A DNA stretch of 48,367 nt from Prorocentrum cordatum (taxonomy: Eukaryota; Sar; Dinophyceae; Prorocentrales; Prorocentraceae), in contig CAUYUJ010021060.1 of NCBI GenBank assembly GCA_963575745.1, positions 323,289 through 371,655 of the forward strand, given 5' to 3'. Below, in pieces: positions 10,309-19,650 of this stretch. The notes under the pieces were generated by a model. The model was not told the origin of the DNA, ran no database searches, and saw only the letters and a program-made list of their open reading frames with translations. Position numbers and translations under genes: made by a program. Within the stretch, counting starts at the first letter, position 1. The number at the start of each line of letters is the position of its first letter.

Positions 10309-10790
10309 CCGTGCCGAAATAAAGTGGTCGGGGCGGAGGGGGCGCGCCAGCTGGCTGGTGGAGGTGTCCGGGGGGAGCGCTGGCGGGCGGGGGGGGCGCG
10401 GAGGGAGCGCGTGGAATGGGGGGGGGCCGTGCCGAACCAAAAATGTCGGGGCGGAGGGGGCGCGCTGGCTGGCGGGCGGGGGGGGCGCGGAAGGGCGCGC
10501 GGGATGCGGGGGGGCCGTGCCGAAATGAAAGGGTCGGGGCGGACGTGGCGCACCGGCTGGCGCGGCGGGGGGGGCGCGGAGGGGGCGCGCGAAAGGGGAG
10601 GGGGGGGCGCCGTGGCGAAATAAGAGGGTCAGGGCGGAGGGGGCGCGCTTGCTGGCGGATGGGGGAATGGTGGTCTGGATGCGGCGGGGGGGGTGGGGGC
10701 GCGCCGGGGGCGCGCTGGCCGCTGAAATGGGCGGGTGCTGGAGGGGGTGCCGCGCCGAAATAAAACGGTCGAAGCTCTGGGCGTCCTGCG
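10309..10790 (+). repeat. GC-rich minisatellite, second block
   Basis: Same family as 520-2460: five cores of the CCGTGCCGAAATAAA type, near 10310, 10430, 10517, 10612 and 10751, with GGTCGGGGCGGAGGGGGCGCGC bodies. It starts at the base after the LINE 5' end, so the LINE probably inserted into, or next to, this satellite. Confidence 0.9.
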
Positions 10791-10907
10791 CAAGAGAATC
10801 AACGTATTCTCCCTGTCGCACCCCGAAGCCAGTTTCTAGGGCGGGCTGGGCGTTTCGCCTGGGACTTCCTCACCACGTATGACTCTGAAACTTACAATTG
10901 GCAATTC

Positions 10908-11222
10908 TTCACAGGCGGATGGCGGGTGGTTTTCAAAATGTGGCTCTCGCCTTAGCGCCGCGCGCATTCGTCTTAAACGTGTGTGAGTGCTTCGCGGATT
11001 GAGGGATAGTCGTTTTCAAAATGTGGTCCTCGCCTTAGCGCCGCGCACGTTCGTTTTAAACATGTACAAGAGCTTCGCGGATTGAAGGCGGGTGGTTTTC
11101 AAAATGCGGCTCTCGCCTTAGCGCCGCGCACATTCGCCTGAAAAAAAATTGCAAGGGCTTCGCTGATTGAGGGCGGCTCCTTCTCAAAATCTGGCCCTCG
11201 CTTAACGCCGCGCGCGCTCGTT
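10908..11222 (+). repeat. 80-bp minisatellite, 4 units
   Basis: Four units begin near 10908, 10988, 11069 and 11153, each with TTCGCGGATTGAGGGCGGGT, GTTTTCAAAATGTGG and CTCTCGCCTTAGCGCCGCGC. They match the three units at 7391-7625. Units are about 80-84 bp. Confidence 0.9.
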
Positions 11223-11310
11223 TTACAAATGTGCAGAAGTTTCAAGGATTCCCATGTTCAACGCACCAGAAATGGCGTTGAAGGGCTCAGGCTCGTGAGC
11301 GTGCACAAGT

Positions 11311-11449
11311 GTTGACTCGCGGTGCTCAAGTCCCAAGAACGGCGTTCTGGCACGATTCGGGGTCGTCAAGACGCAACCGTCAGGTTGATACGTGGCGTTG
11401 GAACCCCGAAAACAATGTCTCGGCACGCTTCGGGGTCTTCAAACTTCCA
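11311..11449 (+). repeat. Two diverged 64-bp direct repeats
   Basis: 11311-11374 and 11386-11449 align over their length (GTTGA.(T/C)CG.GG..., TGGCACG(A/C)TTCGGGGTC(G/T)TCAA). They are 75 bp apart and are probably the remains of an older tandem array. Confidence 0.7.
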
Positions 11450-11554
11450 GCGAGGCAGTTCCCTCAGAAAAAAAATAAACCGTTGTAGGGGCCTGCGAAG
11501 AGGGAGCTTGGAGGGAGGGCGTATCTCAACATAGTTGATGCCTCTTTCGTTTAC

Positions 11555-11649
11555 ACTGGCCCTCTTCCTCCTCCTTTTCCTCCTCCATCCTCCCCATCCT
11601 TCCCCCCCTTCTCTCCGGTTCACTTTCTCGCGCGCTATCTCGTTCTCGT

Positions 11650-11681
<32 letters not shown>

Positions 11682-11766
11682 CCTCCCTCCCTCCCCCCTC
11701 CCTCCCTCTCTCGTTTTTGTTTGTTTGTTTGTTCGTTTCTCTCTCTCTCTCTCTTTTTTGTTTCTC

Positions 11767-11834
<68 letters not shown>
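11555..11834 (+). repeat. (TC)n then (TA)n microsatellite
   Basis: A long pyrimidine tract with several (TC)n runs, TTTG repeats at 11716-11733, then (TA)n at 11817-11834. The (TA)n run abuts a GC hairpin, as at 26.9 kb. Confidence 0.95.
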
Positions 11835-11880
11835 CTATACGCGCGCGCGCTTCACGCGCGCTGAGGTTCTAGCGTAGGCC
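11835..11880 (-). mobile_element. Diverged copy of the GC-hairpin terminus
   Basis: GCGCGCGC-TTCA-CGCGCGC (11843-11861) is followed by GGTTCTAG (11865-11872) and GCGTAGGCC. It matches the hairpins at 26957 and 29805, but the outer TAGAACC arm is lost (CTATAC instead). Like the 26957 copy it follows a (TA)n run. It may be an old terminus of the same element family. Confidence 0.5.
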
Positions 11881-12150
11881 AAGGAATAATTACAACATAT
11901 TGGGATCCTCCACCCTGTTCTCCGCCTCCAAACGGCCTCCAAGACGGCCCCAAGAAGCACCGAAGAGGTCGGAAGTGAGGGGGTGAGATCGCAGTGGAAC
12001 GGAAAGCCCCCCACCAGGAAATGGGTTTCGGTTTCGGGTTCGTGTCGTGCGTGCGGGCGAGGCGAAGCTGCGTGGGCGGGCGAGAAGAATAGTTCCGCTG
12101 TGGCTAGGGCGGGTCAAGAGCAGTTGACCGCCCCATCCACCTGGTGGTCC
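11881..12150. other. Unique region with a satellite remnant
   Basis: About 11930-11960 reads CCTCCAAACGGCCTCCAAGA then CGGCCCCAAG, a remnant of the CTTGGGGC satellite in reverse orientation. The rest shows no gene or repeat that I can support. Confidence 0.4.
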
Positions 12151-12390
12151 AACGTTGGCCAAGGTTGTCCCGCCGTCGTGTCCAGGCGGCTTCCCGTCGG
12201 TGTCCCAGTGGTGTCCCGTCGCTGCCCCGTCGGTGTCCCGTTGGTGTCCCGTCGGTTTCCTGTCGGTGTCCCGTCGGTGCCCCGTCGTTGTCCCGTCGCT
12301 GTCCCGTCGATGTCCCGTCATTGTCGAGTCGGCGTCCCGTAGGTATCCCGTGGCGTCCCGTCGGTGTTCTGTGGTGTCCCTCGGTGAAAT
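12150..12390 (+). repeat. GTCCCGTCGGT minisatellite
   Basis: About 18 tandem units of 10-12 bp (TGTCCCGTCG, CGGTGTCCCG). Encoded strings such as RRCPVGVPSL in overlapping frames are repeat artefacts. Confidence 0.9.
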
Positions 12391-12965
12391 CGATGATGAA
12401 ATTGATAGTGATATCGATTGTGAGATCAATAATGAGATCGATCGTGAGTAGATATTGGGATCGATCGTGACATCGATAGTGAGATCGAAAATTAAGTCGT
12501 TCGTGAGATTGTTCAAGGATCGAAAGTCAGATCGGCGTGAGATCGATAGTGAGATCGGTAGTGAGATCGATAGTGAGATCGGTAGTGATAGCGATAGTGG
12601 AATCGATAGTGAGATCGATAGTGATATCGGTAGTGGGATCGATAGATGGGCATCAATCTCGCGATCGATAATGACATCGAGTGTGAAATCGCTCGAGTGA
12701 AGTCGATAGTGAATTCGATGGTGAGATCGATTGTGAGATCGATAGTGGGACCGATAATGGGATCAATGCGGAGATCGATAATGCGATCGATGGTTAGATC
12801 GATTGTGAAATCGATAGTGAGATCGATCGTGAAATCGATAGTAAGATCGATAGCGATGCCGAGAATGAGGTTGTCAGTGCGATCTATAAGGATATCGGTA
12901 GTAATATCGATAGTCATATCGATCCAGTGATATCGATGGTGGAACCGATGGTGAGACCGATCGAG
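12391..12965 (+). repeat. GATCGATAGTGA 12-bp satellite
   Basis: About 45 units of a 12-bp repeat, GAGATCGATAGT, with point variants. The period divides by three, so all frames stay open and give four-residue strings (RSIV, EIDS, TIDL). The unit contains the palindrome GATCGATC-like core. Confidence 0.95.
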
Positions 12966-13988
12966 TGAGACGTTGGTTCCTCCCACCACCCCCGAACCTT
13001 CCTATCGCTCATAGGGTTGCCGTTTAGGTACATGGTATCGAACGTCCCCGAAGATTTCCCAGGAAGCCGAAATGCGCCCCCGAAATGCCAACAAACATGG
13101 AACAACTTCACGGTACCATTATTTTCTCCCTGTCCCACACGTTTCTCCCATGATGTCCAAATATTACTCAAAACGGCTCCAGAGCCACCGGGCATGCCCA
13201 GGCAGCCTGGAGATGGCCCCCAATGGCTCCAAGATTTCGCCCACATCGCCCAATATTGTCCAAAGGGCCCCCAACATACTCCTAAGATGCCCTCAAGGTG
13301 GGCCCAGAGATTGCCAAAGATGTCCCAAAAATTGCCCTGGAGGGCCGATTGTGTTTCCCAAATGCGTATCATTGCGGATCAATCTGACCACAATGTGGCT
13401 CAGCCGAAGGCGCCCGCGGCAGAGGGCGCGGCACTCCAGATATCGAGTCCAAGAGTGATTGGCACAGAAGAAACCTGAACGGCAACATGCGTCAACCCTT
13501 TTTTTCGTCAGCGCTCTCGGCAAGTCGGCCCAGGACAGTCGCAAAGAACAAGTCCCAAGTATATAACAGCGAAGGTAGAGCCAGGCCCCGCGAAACAGAC
13601 GCTCATGGTTGCACGGGGCGGGCAAGGGCTTATGCATTGCGGTTTGCGCCCCCGCACGCAGACAGTACAAGGCAACACCACGAACATGATTGCCTGAAAG
13701 AGTCTCCAAGCGCAGCTCGGGACGCTCGAAAGGACATTAAAAAAAACGCGACACCCTGTTGGGAGCGCCGGCGGAATACGGTAAGAAACAAATCAGAAGA
13801 CACCTCGCCCGAAATCTGAAATTGCGAGCTGAAAACCTAGCATCGTTGTCCGACGGCTCTGCCTGCATCAATGGACTGCGCGCAAGCCCTCTCATCGCCA
13901 TCGCCAGAAGCAAATGTGATTGCACAGCCGTGCGAAAAGAGATGGCGCCATCAGAAGATGAAGTTCTAGGGGAACAATGTTCGGGGGG
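12966..13988. other. Intergenic region, weak CCCAAGATTGCCC repeat
   Basis: 13140-13345 is a loose tandem array of CCCAAGATTGCCC-like units that may be an old relative of the CTTGGGGC satellite. 13346-13988 is unique. Open frames on both strands show no recognised domain. The Helitron 3' end should lie here or a little to the left, but I could not fix it. Confidence 0.4.
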
Positions 13989-14864
13989 CTATCGAGCGAC
14001 GCCCAAGAGGAAACAACGCCACTCGCAGTGGACATGGCGCAATGATTCCCATGATGTTTTCCAGGCGCAGATTGCCAGCAGTCTGTTAAGATCGCAAAGC
14101 GGCATGATGTGCGGGGTCGAGTACATGGAGTCGCACAAGGTGGCGTTCGCGTCGATGCTTCCTGTTCCAGGTGGGAGAACCACGAACCAGTGACCGCAGC
14201 GAGTGGGAACACGAAATAAGTATGCCACTGTGCGAAATAATGACTCAGGCGACGCGTAATGCGCGAACGGCGTGGACAGGCGCTCCTCAATTTCAGACTG
14301 TGGTAGCGGCCAGAGCGCAGCCCCGCGCTGAACGAAATTACTGCGCAGGGCTGCCACATCGTAGTTGCTACTTTGAGGGTCGAACAGATTGTTGACATCG
14401 TCTCCCACTCGGGCCTGTGACGCGACAGACGCGAATTCTGACTGGGCGACGGTGCGACCTGGAACTCCGCGCGCCAAGTTGCTAGCGGAGAGCGCGCGGT
14501 TGAAAGCGCGGAGGCCGCGCGTGCTACCAATTTGCCTTCGGGCAGGGCTGACGGCCTCCGTGGCGGGATTGTTGAACCAAGGAGGCGCTGGCGGAAATGG
14601 CTGCAACGGGGTCGGCGCAGGCAAATCGCCATCGAAATTCAAAGACCAAGTCTGCACAACAGGAGGCTGGGTCGCAAGCCGAGGCCTCTTTGCAGGGCTG
14701 GCCATCTCGGGAATGCAGGACAGGCTTGGCAGGTAAACCGGCGGTTGCAACTGTTGGCGTGCTTCGGGGGCTGTCTGCGAGCCATCTGTTTTCGGCGCTG
14801 GAATATCGTTTCCCCTGGTCGCAGAAAAGGTTCTGCACGTGCCATTGTCGCGCGGAATTGTCAA
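13989..14864 (-). pseudogene. C-terminal Helitron domain, cysteine-protease-like (tentative)
   Basis: In the same frame as the helicase and right after its TGA; the first codon is TTG, so no independent start is evident. About 140 residues of Pro/Ala-rich linker precede a folded-looking part: DDVNNLFD (158-162), NYDVAALRSNFVQRGA (167-182), TRCGHWFVVLPP (221-232), ANATLCDSMYSTPHIM (239-254) and LLAICAW. The order NNL(L/F), NYDV..(L/M)...(L)..(K/R)G, HW..V, D/N-S is reminiscent of Josephin or Ulp1/C48-type cysteine proteases. The expected Cys before NNL is absent (VGDDVNNL). It may be a dead protease or a different fold. Gene origin within the Helitron is supported by frame continuity. Confidence 0.45.
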
Positions 14865-17072
14865 TCATTTTGCGTTTAGCTTCTGGCTGGTGGAATGGGA
14901 AATGCGCCCGGTGCATGCGGCAGTGCTCGCAGAAAGGGAGTCGTCGAACGAATCGGGAGCGCGCGGCGCGCGCTCTTGAATCGCGGCTTCCATGGGTTCC
15001 AATTCAATGGAACTTTCCCTGACGAAAGCCGCACCGCAGGCTGTTTCATATAGGTATCCGCTCGTGTCGGGATGTGGCGCCGACGCGGGCGCTTGTTGGA
15101 GAGGCGCAGTTGCAGGTAGAACGTTGGAGGGCGGATCGTCGATGCTCGGTGTCGGATGTTCACTCGGGAGGGGCTCGTCGCGCGCAGCTGCGAGCAAAGC
15201 CCGGTCTACGATGTTGGCCGTGAGTTGTCGTCGGCGCCCGGTCGCAGGATCGTCGACGAAGCCTTGGTCGCGCCTGCGAGTTTCTTCTACCACGCAGCGC
15301 ACGCTTTCGAATGAGGTGCCTCTGGAAAATGCAACGTACAGTTGACCGTGCGCAAACACTGGCGCGGGCAACCAGATTCCTAGGCGTCCTCCGATGGTCT
15401 GGCCCTGAGCCTTGTTGATGGTGATTGCCCATGCAAGTTTAACAGGGAAGTGATGTCTACGGAGGACGAAAGGTAGTTCCGAATCACCACAAGAGTCGCG
15501 CGTGATGCGTGGGAGAAGCTCTACATTTCCAGCGGAACGGCCCGTAACAATGCGCGCGACGAGGAAGTACTTGTGCAAGTTTTCTACTACCAGCCTAGTG
15601 CCGTTGTAAAGACCGCGATGAGGAGCGAAATTGCGGAGCAGAATTACCAGTGATGCACGGCGGAGGTGCAAAGCATGCGGTGGCAGTCCACTGGTCGTGA
15701 GGCCGTTGAGGAATTCAGCGGGATAGGCGTCGTCAGTTTGGACTTCGCTTATTGCGGAATCGTGACTCAAGGAAACGATTTCGGTGTCAGGGGCCAGCTT
15801 CTGTTGCATGATGGAGTTAAACGCGTCCGCCGCCTCATTTGTGGGTGTCACCACTGCGCGCGTTGCGTAGTATGTGAACCACTGCGCAGGAGCGATGGTT
15901 TCAAAGCCTTCGCATACCCAATCTAAGAGGTCTGACGGCGTCCATGTGCGAGGGGGGCAGACAGCATGTGGTAAATCAATGACGCAATCGTCGAACTCGC
16001 GGTCTGCGGGAAAATCCGCGGCCGGAGGCGCCGCGCCGTCTCCGAGGCGAAGGCAGAACTGCGCATAAGGCTTGTCTTGATGTGCTCGCATGTTTTCAGT
16101 GAGGTGGAATCGCTTAACATGGCCGGAGTGCCACCGAGGCATGGCTGCAACCGTATGGGCGATGACTCCGCGCCTGTCGATGTAGCGAAGGACAGGAGGG
16201 ATCTGGCGAAAGTCACCCCCTAGCAGGATAATTTTGCCTCCGAACGGGAGCGTGCAGCCCGTGAAGTGTTGCAGGCGCTTGTCTACTGCCTCGAACATTG
16301 CCTTCGACGCTGTTGGAGCTTCGCCCCAGACGATGAAGGATGCGTCTCGCAGGAGTCGTCCAGCAGCGGACTGCGGCTTGACATTCGCTTTGCAGCCTTC
16401 CAGGGGGACGAGCGCGGGAAGACGGGACCGCGAATGAGCCGTGCGCCCACCAGGCAACAACAAAGCCGCGATTCCCGACATCGCCACTGCTAGCGCGATG
16501 CGACCAGTCACGCGCACGTAATGCAGCAGCTTACAATACACATGTGTTTTACCAGTGCCTGCAGGGCCGTCGAGATAAACTATGCGGGCGGTGGTGGGGG
16601 TCGCATGGGAATCGATGAGATTCCCGACGTGGTCAACTGTTTTGCTGAGATGGTGCCAGCGACAGGCTTCTGCATAGTGATGTTTCCTTATGCCGCTCAT
16701 TTGTTGTGCGGAGCTCTTGTCCGTACTCACGCGCTTCCCTTTCCTTGTCTGACACGTCGCTTTCTGGGGTCGGGGGAGGCGCTCCGAAGTCGGCCATGGA
16801 GCATTTGTACAATAATAAATGTCCTTGTGCACACTTGTGCGCTTCTGGAACTTCAGTGTCGGTGTGATGTTCGTGAAGTAATCGCAGGAATTCTTGCCAG
16901 AATGCTGCCTTGTCGTTAACTTCCATCCACGCGACAAGGTGGGCGAATATCTCGCAGAGTTTCCCAGTGCTCCGAGTGATGCGGCAGGCCTCGGAGAGCG
17001 CAGCAGCCGCCTCGGCGTCATCGTGCAGGAGACCGAGTTCGCGGGCGCGCTGTTGGAACGACGCCGGCCCAC
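14865..17072 (-). pseudogene. Helitron PIF1-type helicase domain
   Basis: 5'-3' DNA helicase, with true homology from about residue 145. Walker A is LDGPAGTGKTH (GKT codons about 16,553-16,545). Walker B should be WDEAP; here it is VWGEAPT, with Asp to Gly at 16325-16323 (GGC for GAC). Motif III is LGGDFRQIPPV. Later motifs are VTPTNEAADAFN, RNFAPHRGLYNGTRL, AITINKAQGQT and QLYVAFSRGTSFESV, the last two being motifs V and VI. The frame stays open over 590 residues, which suggests fairly recent death. Loss of the Walker B Asp should abolish ATP hydrolysis. It ends at TGA (14867-14865). Confidence 0.85.
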
Positions 17073-17480
17073 CGAGCGGAGATGCCGGGCGAATGCTGTC
17101 CCAGGAGGTGGCGTCTTCGCCGCGCAAGTGCAACAGCAGCAGTCGCAGGTAAAATAGCTCGCCGCTGGTAGGTTTCACATACGACATGCGGCCGATGACG
17201 GACCCGTGCTTCGAACGGCGTTCACGGTGCTTCCAAGTCGAAGTTTTGGCGCTCCAAGTGAAATGCTGAGAGTGACCTTACGGTAGCGGAGAGAAAGGAC
17301 GAGGTCGGCATTCGGGAAATCTTTCTCTTCCCGGGCACGCGCGCTGAGGAGGAACCACGCCTCTAGTTTTGTGTTATTCTGTAGCGCTGCTTTCGCCGCG
17401 CAGTCCCCCCGGCCCTCTCGGAATTGGATGTGCTGCTCTTGGGGCAGATGAACAAGAATCGGGGATGGACAGACCTCCAT
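16633..17480 (-). pseudogene. Helitron linker between Rep and helicase
   Basis: The frames read VHLPQEQHIQFREG, then (after a shift near 17,280) HFTWSAKTSTWKHRER, IGRMSYVKPTSGELFYLRLL and LLHDDAEAAAALSEA. This fits the conserved Helitron linker (VHLP.GQ.V.F; W....K.W..R; IGR(M/I)..V.P..GE.FYLRLLL; GLL.DD.E....L.EA). It joins the Rep and helicase parts of one protein. Confidence 0.75.
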
Positions 17481-17640
17481 TTAGTAAAACGTGGTTTAGT
17501 GAAAACGCCCTTGGGCCCAAACCTGGCAGACGCAACCCTGGAAAATAACGGCCACGGCGCCCTCTCGAAAACCGGAAACGGACAATTCACTAATCGACGT
17601 GTCACTATTGGGGGTTCTGTCCTCCCCCGAAGGAAGGCAC
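17450..17640 (-). other. Insert or intron of about 180 bp within RepHel
   Basis: Helitron proteins run directly from ...HPVECLP to VHLP.(G/E)Q. Here the two are separated by about 60 codons with two TAA stops, in the same reading frame on each side. An intron or a small insertion would both explain it. No clear splice junction pair or target duplication was found. Confidence 0.5.
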
Positions 17641-18989
17641 TCGACAGGGTGGCTCGGGCCATGCAGGGGGAAGCCCAGGAGGCGCCAGGCCGCCTCCGGA
17701 GCACCGACAGAGCGGCAGTCGAGGAAGTCTTCGAATTCGTTGCGAGTGTGCTCCAAGCATGCTCCATCGGGGCCTCTGCGTGTGTATGTGTATAAGCACT
17801 TTGCCGCACGTAGGGAAGTACACGCCTCCACGTTGACATGGCAATCGAGGTAGGCGAGCAGGTGTATGCGTTGTATGGGACGACGCTGCGTGTGTCCAGG
17901 ACTCCATGTTTGGCAGTGCGCAGCGGGTCAGTGCGGCGACGGCGATATTCAGGATATCCGTTGACATTAGGGTTAGCTTCAGCCCGGAACTCCTTGGGGT
18001 AGTGTTTGGTGCACAAGCCGTCTTTCACGCATGGGCATGCTGGATTCAAGGCGCCGCATGGCCCATGTATCATGCGAGTGTCAACAAGGCGGTGCAAGTC
18101 GAGCTGTGTGACAGGGTCAGGGAGCTCAGCGGAAATGAGCTCATCTACATCAGCCGCGGTTTGGGGCTTGTCTCCTTCATGCATAATCAATAGGATGAGC
18201 GCGTGAGGAAGCCCGCGTTTTTGAAATTCGACGACCCAAGTGAAAGCTTTCACGCTGCCCAGGATGTGGCCCCGTTGTAAGGTGTGTAGAAGCTTCCGCA
18301 GCTTGCAATGGAACACGCGTGACACGAGGTCTGGCCGGACAGCTGCAGTTTCTCCTTTCCGTAGGTTGCTTTGGATTTCTGGCCAACTGGGGTTCGCAGT
18401 CATTGCGATGAAGAAATCGGGGCGGCCTTTGGCGGCCACGATCGCCATAGCGTCGAGGTAAAGCTGGTGCAGCGCTCGGGGGGGGCCGCCGAAGGATGCA
18501 GGTAGTATGACAGGTGTCCCAGGCTTGGCAACAGGAGGGTCTGCGAGATGAGGACCTGACTCGGGCTCAGACCCGTCGCGAGATTTGGAGGACGGATTGG
18601 CGTCGCTCGGGTGGAGGTGGTCCAACGAACCTCGCAGCGTATCTATTCTAAGTTTATTTTGGTTTCGTGCAACCCAATCAAGACGTTGGCCCTCCACCTT
18701 TGCATACGCGTCAACTACGCACTGCTGAAATAGCCGCCCTGCTGCGAATGGAAGTTCTACTATGGTCGTGGATGCGGGGTGCCTCTGCGTGAGGCGGAAG
18801 GCGTAGAACTCCGACGTCGATATCTTTCGTGAGGGCTTTCCTGTGGATGCGTCTGTGCAAAGCGCAGTGGAATATCCGAGTGCGCCTTCTACGTGTATGA
18901 GCGGGTACGTCAATGGATCGACGCGTTCAGACAACGCAGGCAGACGGTGCACGATGCCCTTGCCATCACCGTCGGGGCGCTCGAACACA
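17496..18989 (-). pseudogene. Helitron Rep (HUH endonuclease) domain
   Basis: The Helitron-like N signature is clear: LPASFGGPPRALHQLYLDAM, then DFFIAMTANPSWPEI, then VEFQKRGLPHALILL. The HUH motif should be His-Ala-His, but the second His is Leu (codon 18199-18197, CTC for CAC). After the 2-bp insertion at 17862-17865 the good frame reads DCHVNVEACTSLRAAKCLYTYTRRG, equivalent to CHINVE....A.KYL.KY..KG. The first catalytic Tyr is Cys (17798-17796, TGC for TAC); the second Tyr remains (17786-17784). Then APEAAWRLLGFPLHG. Both changes would stop strand cleavage. Confidence 0.8.
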
Positions 18990-19650
18990 GATATGAAGTG
19001 CGGAGGGAATGGCCCCTCGCCGACGACGGCAATCGCAACTTCGGCAGAACTTGGCGCGTTCTATCTTCGAGGGCCCTTCTCGACACCTCCAGCGAAACGC
19101 AGCTGGTGCACAGGAGTAGTGCTGCCATACGCTTTCTTCATGGTCTGGATCTGGTCGTGCATGCTCATAAAATGCGCTGGGTAAGGATTTCGTGGCGATG
19201 CAGCTGTAAACGATTATCCTGACTCTTCTGTGCGATCTCGCTGAACCGGCTCGAGTAACATATAGAGAAATTTGCGAAGTGCGTCGTGGCGCAGGTGTGG
19301 AAACGCAGCGTTTCGAAGTTCTGTGGGCGTGGCTGGGTCGAAAATGCACAGTTGTGCATACTTCGGCCGATCAGCAGGTTTCGGGTACAGCGTGCCAACG
19401 GCGTGGCACGCCCGCTCGTGCAAGACATACACAGGAGGGCCGTTCGATGACATGACCGTTGGAGAAGTCCCTTCATCATTGTAGGAAGCGAATCCGAGAG
19501 CACAGTTGTAAGAGCGCATGTGTTGATGGAAATCTTTGCTAGCCGCGTCAGAACTGGAAGCAGGCGGTCGCAGCAAAGACGCTGGGGGCCCACGTGCCGG
19601 GGGCCACGTTGGAATGTGGGCAAGGGCACCAGCCTGGCAACAGCGTGGGA
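18990..19650 (-). pseudogene. Helitron N-terminal conserved block
   Basis: The frame reads CHLCGALHFSCEG, then PRCCQAGALAHIP, FHQHMRSYNCALGFASYN, PVYVLHERACHAVGTLYPK, RPKYAQLCIFD and NPYPAHFMSMHD. This matches the usual Helitron order C..CGA..W/F, CC..G, F...IR.YN..FAF.S, G.Y.F...G...H..G.L.P, P.+AQLYI.D and NP(F/Y)...F. The TAA at 19216-19214 and the TAG at 19063-19061 are in frame. It precedes the Rep domain. Confidence 0.75.
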
